A program made the translations under genes and the position numbers. Shown piece by piece: positions 56,892 through 64,000 of a stretch of 64,000 bases of DNA; position 1 is the first letter of the stretch, and the number at the start of each line of letters is the position of its first letter. A model generated the notes under the pieces. That model was not told where the DNA came from. It searched no databases and worked only from the letters and a program-made list of their open reading frames with translations. This stretch comes from Blastococcus litoris (lineage in GTDB: Bacteria > Actinomycetota > Actinomycetes > Mycobacteriales > Geodermatophilaceae), in assembly GCF_003075095.1 (NCBI RefSeq), contig NZ_QCZF01000001.1, forward strand, positions 372,001 through 436,000, given 5' to 3'.

Positions 56892-57009
56892 CCGGCCGCG
56901 GGACGACGATCCGCGCGGTGCGCAGAACTGTCGGACCCCACCGCTACCGTCGCAGGCGTTGGCGGCCCCGGGCACCGGAGCGGCCGGACGAGCAGGAGAT
57001 GGACGAGCG

Positions 57010-57333
57010 ATGACCGACGACCCGAACCCGGTGGTCTCCCCGCCCCGGCCGGAGGGCCCCGCGGAGGCTTCCGCGCAGGTCCCGGGCGTGGGGCTCTCGC
57101 GCAGGGAGCACGAGATGCTCACCTTCGAGCGGCAGTGGTGGCGCCGTCCGGGGGCCAAGGAGACCGCGATCCGCGACCTCTTCGGCGTGACCCCGACGCG
57201 CTACTACCAAGTGCTCAACGCCCTCGTGGACCGACCCGACGCACTGGCCGCCGACCCGATGCTGGTCCGGCGGCTGCGGCGGTTGCGACTCGCGCGGGCA
57301 CGAACGCGTTCGTCCCAAGGTCCTTTCGGATGA
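57010..57333 (+). CDS. DUF3263 protein
   Basis: A 107-residue protein. After a disordered Pro-rich N terminus, LSRREHEMLTFERQWWRRPGAKETAIRDLFGVTPTRYYQVLNALVDRPDALAADPMLVRRLRRLR matches DUF3263, an actinobacterial helix-turn-helix-like domain with DNA-binding character. ATG at 57010 with GGAG upstream. The LytR_C gene follows 27 bp later; the pair is conserved in actinobacteria, suggesting co-transcription. DNA binding is inferred. Confidence 0.88.
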   Translation: MTDDPNPVVSPPRPEGPAEASAQVPGVGLSRREHEMLTFERQWWRRPGAKETAIRDLFGVTPTRYYQVLNALVDRPDALAADPMLVRRLRRLRLARARTRSSQGPFG

Positions 57334-57360
57334 GAGTTACACCGGTTAGATTCACTCACC

Positions 57361-58698
57361 GTGGGCAGGCACGCCGATTCAGGCAGTGACGGACGGGACC
57401 GGGGCAGCGCCCCCGTGGCCCCGGGTCGTCGGCGTACGGACGTTCCCGACGGGCTCTGGAGCGGCGCGTCCGCCGGCCTGAGCGATCACCCCACCGCACC
57501 GGGGCGTGACCGGGCCGGCAGTGGCCGTCCGGCCGCCTCGCGCCCGGCTCCCGCCGCCGCCGTCCGCACGCCGGAGGCGCCCCGGCAGATGTCGCGTTCG
57601 CGGCTGCCGCTGCCTCCCGTCCCGGCCGCCCGTGCCGCCGCTCCGTCGCGGCCGGCGGCTCCCGCGCCCCTGACCTCCCTCGCCTCCTACCAGGGCGGCG
57701 CCGACGTCGCGGCCGACGACGCCTTCCTCTCCGGGAGCCAGGGCTCGGGTGCCCGCGCCGACCTGCTCGAGCGCCCGGTGCGCACCGCTCGTTCGCTCCC
57801 GGACGACGAGTCCGTCCTCGTGTCCACCGGTCGCTCGGGTCTGCGCCGGTCCGCGCCCGCTCCCCGGGTGCCCAGCCAGAAGCCGGCCGCCGCCCCCACC
57901 TTCGGCGACTGGACGACGCGCTCCGAGGCCGACGACCCCTTCACCGGCCCCGAGTTCGCGCACGCGCCCGGTACGACCGCGATCCCGGAACGGTCCGTCC
58001 GCCGCGGCCGCCGTCCTGCCCAGGCCGAGGACGACGCTCCCGCGCCGGTCCGCGGTCCGGGGACCGGCCCCGTCGGTGGCCGCGCCGCGATGCGCGCCGA
58101 GCGCCAGGCCGCCGACGCCGCGCGCCGCAAGGCCCAGGGTCACAAGGGCTCGGCCGTCGCCGTCCTCGAGGAGGACGAGCCCCGCAAGACGCACCGCGTC
58201 CTCAAGGGCCTGGTGGCCATGACCGTCGTGGCGCTGGGTGTCCTCGGCGTCTACTCCTACGTCTCGCCCGAGACCCAGGACGCCGCCGCGCAGACCGACA
58301 CGGCGCCCGCCACGACGGCCCCCGTCGTCCCGGACGTCTCGTCCCTGCCCGAGCTGCCCGACAACCCGATCCAGACCGAGCCCGTCGCGGCGTCGCCGGT
58401 CCGTGTGCCGGTCACCGTGCTCAACTCCACCGACATCAACGGCCTCGCGGCCAAGGTGGCGGCGACGGTCGCGGCCGGCGGCTGGGAGACCCCCGGTGTG
58501 GGCGCCTACACCGCCGGTGACGTGGCTGCCAGCACCGTGTTCTTCACCGAGGGCGACGAGAACCAGCGGCAGGCCGCTCTCCAGCTGATCGAGATGTTCC
58601 CGCAGCTCCAGGGCCCGACGGCACGCTTCTTCGAGATGCCCGCCGGCGTCGACGCGCCGGGCCTCGTGGTCGTCACGACGGGCGACTGGCAGCCCTGA
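57361..58698 (+). CDS. LytR_C-domain membrane protein
   Basis: A 445-residue protein. The first 275 residues are a disordered Pro/Ala/Arg-rich cytoplasmic region; a single helix (about 284-303) crosses the membrane. The outer LytR_C domain (about 345-445, VPVTVLNSTDINGLAAKVAATVAAGGWETPGVGAY ... STVFFTEGDENQRQAALQL) is the C-terminal part of cell-wall glycopolymer transferases, here without the catalytic LCP domain. A regulatory or scaffolding role in wall assembly is likely. GTG at 57361. Confidence 0.88.
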   Translation: MGRHADSGSDGRDRGSAPVAPGRRRTDVPDGLWSGASAGLSDHPTAPGRDRAGSGRPAASRPAPAAAVRTPEAPRQMSRSRLPLPPVPAARAAAPSRPAAPAPLTSLASYQGGADVAADDAFLSGSQGSGARADLLERPVRTARSLPDDESVLVSTGRSGLRRSAPAPRVPSQKPAAAPTFGDWTTRSEADDPFTGPEFAHAPGTTAIPERSVRRGRRPAQAEDDAPAPVRGPGTGPVGGRAAMRAERQAADAARRKAQGHKGSAVAVLEEDEPRKTHRVLKGLVAMTVVALGVLGVYSYVSPETQDAAAQTDTAPATTAPVVPDVSSLPELPDNPIQTEPVAASPVRVPVTVLNSTDINGLAAKVAATVAAGGWETPGVGAYTAGDVAASTVFFTEGDENQRQAALQLIEMFPQLQGPTARFFEMPAGVDAPGLVVVTTGDWQP

Positions 58699-58705
58699 TC
58701 CACGA

Positions 58706-58735
58706 TTCCGGGACGGCCGGCCGCCGGTCCCGGAA
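58706..58735 (+). terminator. Hairpin after the LytR_C gene
   Basis: TTCCGGGAC and GTCCCGGAA (9 bp, perfect) around a 12-nt loop that is itself GC-palindromic, starting 8 bp after the stop. No T-run follows. Confidence 0.55.
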
Positions 58736-58787
58736 CCGGACGTCGGGCCTCCGGAACACCGGCCGCCCGTCGTCCGTTGGCCGCTTC

Positions 58788-61655
58788 GTGCGCCCCCTCC
58801 GCGGGCTGGTGCGTCCCCGCCCGCGCTCCGGCGCCCGCGTGACGTCCGCAGTCCTCGCCTCCCTGCTGCTGTCCGGCGGTCTGCTCGCCCTCGCTCCCGC
58901 CGCCTCCGCGGCCGGCGAGGTGCGCACCGAGGAGAGCCGGGTGCCCTCGGGCAGCGGCGCCGACGCCGTGGAGCTCGACACGACCCTCTTCCTGCCCGCC
59001 GGGGACGAGCCGGCCCCCGCCGTGGTGCTCGCCCACGGCTTCGGCGGCAGCAAGCAGTCGGTCGCCGACGACGCGCAGGCCCTCGCCGAGCGGGGCTACG
59101 TCGTCCTCACCTACTCGGCCCGCGGGTTCGGGGAGAGCACCGGCCAGATCGGCCTGAACGACCCGCGCTACGAGATCGCCGACCTCTCCACGCTCATCGA
59201 CCTGCTCGCCGACCGCGACGACGTCCAGCTCGACGGCGACGGCGACCCCCGGGTGGGCGTGGCCGGCGGGTCCTACGGCGGCGCGGTGTCGCTGCTCGGC
59301 GCGGCCTACGACGACCGCATCGACGCGATCGCGCCCCAGATCACCTGGAACTCCCTGACCGCGGCGCTGTTCCCCTCGCAGACCGGCACCGTCGACGACG
59401 CCACGCCGGCCGCCACCCCGCAGGACGACGCCACCGGCGTCTTCAAGCGGCTGTGGGCCGGGCTGTTCTTCGGCGTCGGGTCCGTCCCGAGCGGCGGGCT
59501 GCTCGACGGGCTGGGTGCTGTTCCGGGTGAGGACGGCGGCACGCAGCCGTCGGCGGCCGGCGGGCTGAGCCTGCCCGACCTCTCCTCCCTGGACCCGGCC
59601 GCGGTCGAGCAGGCGCTGACCTGCGGGCGGTTCCGCGCCGACATCTGCGCCGCGTACCAGACCGCCGCCGCCACGGGGACGCTCACGCCGGAGATCGCCG
59701 CCGTCCTCGACCGGAGCAGCCCCGCCGGCGTGCTCGACCGGATCGAAGCGCCGACGCTGCTCATCCAGGGCACCCAGGACTCCCTGTTCGGTCTGGGGCA
59801 GGCCGACGCCAACGCCCGCGGCATCGCGGAGGCAGGCACCCCGGTCAAGGTGGTCTGGTACGCCGGCGGGCATGACGCCGGGGCCTCGGACCGGGTGACC
59901 GAGTACCTCCGCGAGCAGGTCGTGGGCTGGTTCGACTTCCACCTCCGCGGTCGCGGCGCGGACCCCGGCACCGGCTTCGAGTACCCGGCGCCCACCGGCC
60001 TCGGCAGCGGCGTCGGGCGCGTCCAGGGCGGCACGCAGACCGTCCGCGCCGAGGCCTACCCGGGGCTGGAGGGGGCCGAGCCGGTCGGCCGCCGTGACGT
60101 CGAGCTGGACGGCTCCACCCAGCCGGTCGTCACCCCGGCGGGCGGCACGCCGGGCGCCCTCACCACCGTGCCCGGGCTGGGCGCGCTGACCGCCGCCCTG
60201 GGTGGGACGACGCTGGAGATCCCCGGTCAGTTCGCCGCCTTCGAGAGCGAGCCGCTCGACGAGGCGCTCGAGGTGGTCGGTGCCCCCACCGCCGAGATCG
60301 CCGTCGCCGCACCCGCCGGGACGGCGACCCTGTTCGCCAAGCTCTACGACGTCGCCCCCGGCGGCGGCACGACGCTGCCCGCCGGGCTGGTCGCACCGCT
60401 CGCGCTGACCGGCCTGTCGGCGGATCCGACGCAGCCGACGCGGGTGAGCATCACGCTGCCGGGCATCGTGCACCGCTTCGAGGCCGGCCACACGATGCGG
60501 CTGGTCGTCTCCTCGACCGACCAGGCGTTCGCGCTGCCCGCGGAGTCGACGGTCTACTCCGTGGCGCTGGCCGACGCCGCGCTGGCCGTCCCCCAGGTGG
60601 AGGGCGTCCCGCAGGCGGACAGCAGCTCCGCGCGGTGGTGGGTCCTGCTCGCCGTCCTGGCCGGTCTGGGTCTGCTCGGCTGGGCGACGGCGCTGCTGTG
60701 GGGCCGGCGACGGCGGCGCCAGGTCTCGGCCGTCGAACCGGACGGCGAGGACGTGCCGTTGCGCTTCGAGGGCATCACCAAGGCCTACAAGGACGGCTTC
60801 GTCGCCGTCCGCGACCTCTCGTTCGAGGTCCGGCGCGGCCAGGTCCTCGGCCTGCTGGGGCCCAACGGAGCGGGCAAGACGACGTCGCTCCGGATGCTGA
60901 TGGGCCTGATCCGGCCGACCGAGGGGCGGATCAGCATCTTCGGGCACGCGGCCGGGCCCGGCGCTCCCGTGCTGTCCCGGCTCGGCTCCTTCGTCGAAGG
61001 CACCGGGCTGCAGCCGCACCTGTCCGGTCGCGACAACCTGCGCCTCTACTGGGCGGCGACCGGCCGGCCCGCCGAGGACGCGCACATGGAGGAAGCGATC
61101 GAGGTCGCCGGCCTCGGCACCGCGCTCGACCGCCCGGTCCGCCGCTACAGCCAGGGCATGCGGCAGCGGGTCGCGATCGCGCAGGCGATGCTCGGGCTGC
61201 CCGACCTGCTGGTGCTCGACGAGCCGACCAACGGGCTGGACCCGCCGCAGATCCACGCCATGCGGGAGGTGCTGCAGAACTACGCCGCCACCGGGCGCAC
61301 CGTCATCGTCTCCAGCCACCTGCTGAGCGAGATCGAGCAGACCTGCAGCCACGTCGTCGTCATGGCCAAGGGGCAGAAGATCGCGCAGGGCACGGTCGAG
61401 GAGATCGTCGGCACGGGCGGGGCGGTCCTCGTCGGCCTGGCCGACGACGCCGACACCGACCGGGCGATCGCCGTCCTCGAGGGCCTGCCGGGCGTGACCG
61501 CAGGGCGCACCGACGAGGGGCTGGTGGCCGACCTGGACGGCTACTCGCGGGCGGCCGCGCTGCAGGCTCTGGTGGCCGCCGGCATCGACGTCGACCAGTT
61601 CACGCCGCGTCGCCGGCTCGAGGACGCCTTCCTGGCGCTGGTGGGGGAGTCATGA
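58788..61655 (+). CDS. Secreted S15/CocE-type hydrolase fused to an ABC transporter ATPase
   Basis: A 955-residue fusion. A signal sequence or anchor (about 16-42, VTSAVLASLLLSGGLLALAPAASA) leads to an alpha/beta-hydrolase domain (about 60-390) of the X-Pro dipeptidyl-peptidase class. The nucleophile is S162 in GGSYGG; D331 (TQDSLF) and H362 (GGHDAG) fit the triad. A PepX_C-like beta domain (about 400-600) follows. One helix (about 617-638) with RRRRR behind it puts the C-terminal ABC ATPase (655-955) in the cytoplasm: Walker A G691-PNGAGKT-T, signature YSQGMRQR, Walker B LVLDEPT. GTG at 58788. The stop overlaps the permease start (ATGA). Substrate unknown. Confidence 0.9.
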   Translation: MRPLRGLVRPRPRSGARVTSAVLASLLLSGGLLALAPAASAAGEVRTEESRVPSGSGADAVELDTTLFLPAGDEPAPAVVLAHGFGGSKQSVADDAQALAERGYVVLTYSARGFGESTGQIGLNDPRYEIADLSTLIDLLADRDDVQLDGDGDPRVGVAGGSYGGAVSLLGAAYDDRIDAIAPQITWNSLTAALFPSQTGTVDDATPAATPQDDATGVFKRLWAGLFFGVGSVPSGGLLDGLGAVPGEDGGTQPSAAGGLSLPDLSSLDPAAVEQALTCGRFRADICAAYQTAAATGTLTPEIAAVLDRSSPAGVLDRIEAPTLLIQGTQDSLFGLGQADANARGIAEAGTPVKVVWYAGGHDAGASDRVTEYLREQVVGWFDFHLRGRGADPGTGFEYPAPTGLGSGVGRVQGGTQTVRAEAYPGLEGAEPVGRRDVELDGSTQPVVTPAGGTPGALTTVPGLGALTAALGGTTLEIPGQFAAFESEPLDEALEVVGAPTAEIAVAAPAGTATLFAKLYDVAPGGGTTLPAGLVAPLALTGLSADPTQPTRVSITLPGIVHRFEAGHTMRLVVSSTDQAFALPAESTVYSVALADAALAVPQVEGVPQADSSSARWWVLLAVLAGLGLLGWATALLWGRRRRRQVSAVEPDGEDVPLRFEGITKAYKDGFVAVRDLSFEVRRGQVLGLLGPNGAGKTTSLRMLMGLIRPTEGRISIFGHAAGPGAPVLSRLGSFVEGTGLQPHLSGRDNLRLYWAATGRPAEDAHMEEAIEVAGLGTALDRPVRRYSQGMRQRVAIAQAMLGLPDLLVLDEPTNGLDPPQIHAMREVLQNYAATGRTVIVSSHLLSEIEQTCSHVVVMAKGQKIAQGTVEEIVGTGGAVLVGLADDADTDRAIAVLEGLPGVTAGRTDEGLVADLDGYSRAAALQALVAAGIDVDQFTPRRRLEDAFLALVGES

Positions 61656-62527
61656 GCAGCACGACGGAGCACGTGCAGCCGACCGGGGCCGTGGCCGGGT
61701 ACCGGCCGGAGCGCACGCTGCGGCTGTCGGTGGAGCTGCGCCGGCAGTTCAAGCGGCGGCGCACGATCGGCGCGCTGGCGCTGATGGTGGTCCTGCCGTT
61801 GATCCTCATCGCCGCGCTGCAGCTGGGTGGCAGCGAGGAGGCGGCGGAGAACTCGCGGATCAACCTCGTCGACGTCGCCACGTCGAGCGGGCTCAACTTC
61901 ACGCTCTTCGTGCTGTTCGCGACCACCGGTTTCTTCCTGGTGGTGGTGTACGCGCTCTTCTTCGGCGACACCGTGGCCAGCGAGGCCTCCTGGGGTTCGC
62001 TGCGCTACACGCTCGCGACCCCGGTGCCGCGCATGCGCCTGCTCAGGCAGAAGTTCTACGCGGCCCTGGTGCTCTCGGTCGGGGCGCTCGTCGTCCTCGC
62101 CGTCGTCGCCGTCGTCGCGGGCGGGATCGCGTTCGGCTTCGGCGACATCCAGACCCCGGTCGGCATCCGGCTCGGGCAGGGAGAAGGCATGCTGCGGCTG
62201 GCCGGGATGCTGGCCTACCTCGCCGTGCACCTGCTCGTCGTCGGCACGCTGGCGTTCTGGTTCTCCACCATCACCGACGCGCCGCTGGCCGCCGTCGGTG
62301 GCGCGGTGTTCACCATGTTCGTCTTCGCGATCCTCGACCAGGTCGAGCAGCTCGGGGCCATCCGCGACTGGTTCCCCACGGCAGGGGAGTTCGCCTGGAC
62401 CGACCTGCTCCAGACGCCGGTCGACTCCGGCGACCTCTTCCGGGGCGTGATCCAGTCGCTGGTCTACGCGGCGATCTTCACGGCACTGGCGTTTCGGCAC
62501 TTCGCCCGCCGCGACGTCACGTCCTGA
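61652..62527 (+). CDS. ABC transporter permease (ABC-2 type)
   Basis: A 291-residue membrane protein with six helices: one near residues 35-53, two around 80-110, and a set in the second half. FFGDTVASEASWGSLRYTLATPVPRMRLLRQKF is a typical ABC-2/NatB-like exporter loop. ATG at 61652 overlaps the upstream fusion stop, so it is the partner of that ATPase. The pair looks like an exporter rather than an importer, since no binding protein is encoded. Confidence 0.9.
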   Translation: MSSTTEHVQPTGAVAGYRPERTLRLSVELRRQFKRRRTIGALALMVVLPLILIAALQLGGSEEAAENSRINLVDVATSSGLNFTLFVLFATTGFFLVVVYALFFGDTVASEASWGSLRYTLATPVPRMRLLRQKFYAALVLSVGALVVLAVVAVVAGGIAFGFGDIQTPVGIRLGQGEGMLRLAGMLAYLAVHLLVVGTLAFWFSTITDAPLAAVGGAVFTMFVFAILDQVEQLGAIRDWFPTAGEFAWTDLLQTPVDSGDLFRGVIQSLVYAAIFTALAFRHFARRDVTS

Positions 62528-62675
62528 CGGCGCGACCGCTCCTGGCCATCCCTCCTCCGGTGACGACCTCCTCCGCGGCGTGATCCGGTCGCCGGGTGGC
62601 GCTCGAGTCGGCGTCGCTCGCACGACGGGGTGACATCCGTGGGGCACGAGCGGTGACCTGGCTACGGTCCGCGTC

Positions 62676-63122
62676 GTGGGCCTGCTCTGCGACTACTTCA
62701 TCGCCGCCGACGACGAGCAGGCTGCGCTCACCGCGACCTGGCTGGGCGGACCGTCGGCGTCCCCCGGTGCCCTGCCGACCGCCGACCTCAAGGGCCTGGA
62801 CCCGATCGTCCCCATGGCGACGCTGGAATCGATGCTCACCGGAGGGGACGTCGAGGCTCTCGTCGCCGCGAACGCGGGCGCCTCGGTCGCCGAGGCGCAG
62901 GACGCGGTGTGGGTGCACCGGCTGAGCGACGCGCTGACCGATGCGTTGGCCGGTGCCTCGCCCGACCGGCTCCGTCAGGTGGTGGAACCCTGGTCCCGGA
63001 CGGAGGAGCTGGCCGGCTGGTGGGATCCCGGTGACCTCGCGGAGGCCCTCGCGGAGCTCGCCGATCTCGCGCGGCGCGCTCGAGGCGGTGGGGGCGCGCT
63101 CTACTGCTGGATGTCCCTGTGA
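62676..63122 (+). CDS. Hypothetical protein
   Basis: A 148-residue soluble, acidic protein starting at GTG 62676 with GLLCDYFIAADDEQA. It has LPTADLKGLDPIVPMATLESMLTG and a helical second half ending in ALYCWMSL. The style resembles small actinobacterial hypothetical proteins of the DUF1877-like kind, but I cannot assign it. No membrane segment or signal is present. The 148 bp before it hold no obvious promoter. Confidence 0.65.
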   Translation: MGLLCDYFIAADDEQAALTATWLGGPSASPGALPTADLKGLDPIVPMATLESMLTGGDVEALVAANAGASVAEAQDAVWVHRLSDALTDALAGASPDRLRQVVEPWSRTEELAGWWDPGDLAEALAELADLARRARGGGGALYCWMSL

Positions 63123-63168
63123 CGGCGGGCGGGCGATGACTTCGGGCGGGCCGACGGGTCTGCCCTGC

Positions 63169-63783
63169 ATGACTTGGATCGTCGCGGACATCTCCGTCTC
63201 GGTGGACGGCTTCGTGACCGGCCCCGACGCCGGTCCGGGCAACGGCCTGGGCACCGGCGGCGAGGCGCTGCACACATGGGCCTTCTCCGACGACGCCGAG
63301 GACCGCCGAATCGTGCAGGAGGCGACTGCCCGATCCGGTGCCGTGATCCTCGGCAGGAGGCTGTTCGACGTGGTCGACGGACCGGCCGGGTGGAACGACG
63401 AGGTCGGCTACGGCGCGGGCGAGGTCGGGAGGCCCGCGTTCGTGGTGGTGACGAGCGTGGTGCCGGACTCGGTGCGGCTGACCGACCTCGACTGGACGTT
63501 CGTCACCACCGGCCTGCCCGACGCCGTCGCGGCGGCACGGACCCGTGCCGAGGCCGCGTCGGCGGAGAAGGGTCAGGACCTCGACGTCGTCGTCATGGGC
63601 GGCGGCGCCACCGTCGGCTCGGCCGTGGCCGCCGGGCTGGTCGACGTGCTGTCCCTGCACCTGGCACCCGTCGTGCTGGGCGCGGGGACGCCGCTGTTCA
63701 CCGGCGGAGCCGCGCGGACGCTGGTGCAGCGCAGCGTCATCCCGACGTCGACGGCCACCCACCTGACCTACGACGTCGTCTGA
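63169..63783 (+). CDS. Dihydrofolate reductase-family protein (RibD C-terminal domain)
   Basis: A 204-residue protein of the RibD_C/DHFR-like fold that uses NAD(P)H. It begins WIVADISVSVDGFVTGPDAG, the typical opening of stand-alone YyaP/YwjB-type reductases. Other blocks are ARSGAVILGRRLFDVVDG, VVVTSVVPDSV, VVVMGGGATVGSAVAAGLVDVLSLHLAPVVLGAGTPLF and a C-terminal strand. ATG at 63169 starts the fold; ATG at 63136 would add eleven residues. The substrate is unknown. It is not a true folate-pathway DHFR. Confidence 0.88.
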   Translation: MTWIVADISVSVDGFVTGPDAGPGNGLGTGGEALHTWAFSDDAEDRRIVQEATARSGAVILGRRLFDVVDGPAGWNDEVGYGAGEVGRPAFVVVTSVVPDSVRLTDLDWTFVTTGLPDAVAAARTRAEAASAEKGQDLDVVVMGGGATVGSAVAAGLVDVLSLHLAPVVLGAGTPLFTGGAARTLVQRSVIPTSTATHLTYDVV

Positions 63784-63793
63784 CGCCGGCCGC

Positions 63794-64000
63794 TCAGAGG
63801 CTCGCGCGGACCGCCTGGGCCCAGCCCTCGCCCATCGCCGCGTCGGTCACGGTGACGTTCGGGACGGCGTCGAGCAGGCCGCTCATGCCGTCGACCGCTG
63901 CCCCGTTCGCGGTGATGAACAGCCGTCCGACGGCGGGGGCCATGTCCAGGTCGCTGACGCTGTCACCGATGGCGACGGCGTCGTCGGGGGAGAGGCCGCG
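63794..64000 (-). CDS. HAD-superfamily hydrolase, C-terminal fragment
   Basis: The gene enters from the right edge; only the last 68 residues are in the window. DDAVAIGDSVSDLDMAPAVGRLFITANGA contains the HAD motif IV (GDSxSDLxM), typical of Cof-type or sucrose-phosphatase-like phosphatases. The stop (TCA on the plus strand) is at 63794-63796. The N-terminal DxDGT motif would lie outside. The substrate is unknown. Confidence 0.85.
   Translation of the reverse strand, partial: RGLSPDDAVAIGDSVSDLDMAPAVGRLFITANGAAVDGMSGLLDAVPNVTVTDAAMGEGWAQAVRASL

Overview
The window reads as one block of chromosome from a very high-GC actinobacterium. GC-rich third positions, many GTG starts, Lsr2, CarD, ClpC and DisA all point to Actinobacteria. 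The gene order (ppa, dacB-like, HEXXH protease, tilS, hpt, ftsH, folE-folP-folB-folK, DUF3180, DUF6779, DUF2520, panC-panD, coaX, lysS, lsr2, clpC, mutY, disA, radA, lipoprotein, carD, ispD, ispF, cysS, rlmB) follows, from memory, the Rv3628 to Rv3579 stretch of Mycobacterium tuberculosis. Several accessory genes (DUF5313, OpuC cassette, hydrolase-ABC fusion) suggest Geodermatophilaceae (Blastococcus, Modestobacter or Geodermatophilus); that family assignment is inference.

Layout. 1-6.7 kb: end of a putative trans-aconitate methyltransferase, an MFS-thymidylate kinase fusion, holB, tRNA-Thr(CGU), two lipoproteins (one an orphan family-5 solute-binding protein), and a VOC protein bracketed by two copies of the same hairpin. 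6.8-16.5 kb: pyrophosphatase, a divergent D,D-carboxypeptidase, zinc protease, tilS, hpt, then ftsH and a tightly overlapped tetrahydrofolate operon. 16.5-20.3 kb: an OpuC-type compatible-solute ABC cassette whose binding protein appears circularly permuted. 20.3-31.6 kb: DUF1684, a coiled-coil DUF6779 protein, an SDR, the pantothenate/CoA operon (DUF2520-panC-panD-coaX) with lysS, lsr2 and clpC. 31.6-36.9 kb: mutY, disA, radA and an LpqE-like lipoprotein (DNA repair and c-di-AMP). 37-41.2 kb: a sigma factor, a membrane protein that may be its anti-sigma factor, an iron-sulfur (6-4) photolyase and a UbiA-family prenyltransferase. 41.3-45.4 kb: carD-ispD-ispF-cysS-rlmB.

45.4-64 kb is more accessory: DUF445 protein, HtrA-like protease, an orphan FetB-like permease, tandem-Usp protein, a small membrane protein, tRNA-Thr(UGU), a large LuxR-family ATPase regulator, a sigma factor divergent from dodecin, CBS-domain protein, RarD-type transporter, DUF3263 and LytR_C proteins. 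Next come a secreted S15-type hydrolase fused through one membrane helix to an ABC ATPase plus its permease, a RibD_C-type reductase, and the end of a HAD hydrolase.

No CRISPR array, insertion sequence, prophage, rRNA or integrase is visible. The most unusual features are the hydrolase-ABC fusion (58.8-62.5 kb), the permuted substrate-binding protein (19.3 kb), seven tandem ten-residue repeats in the DUF6779 protein (21.4 kb), the sigma/anti-sigma/photolyase cluster (37-40 kb), and a set of intergenic inverted repeats that fit exactly between convergent stop codons.
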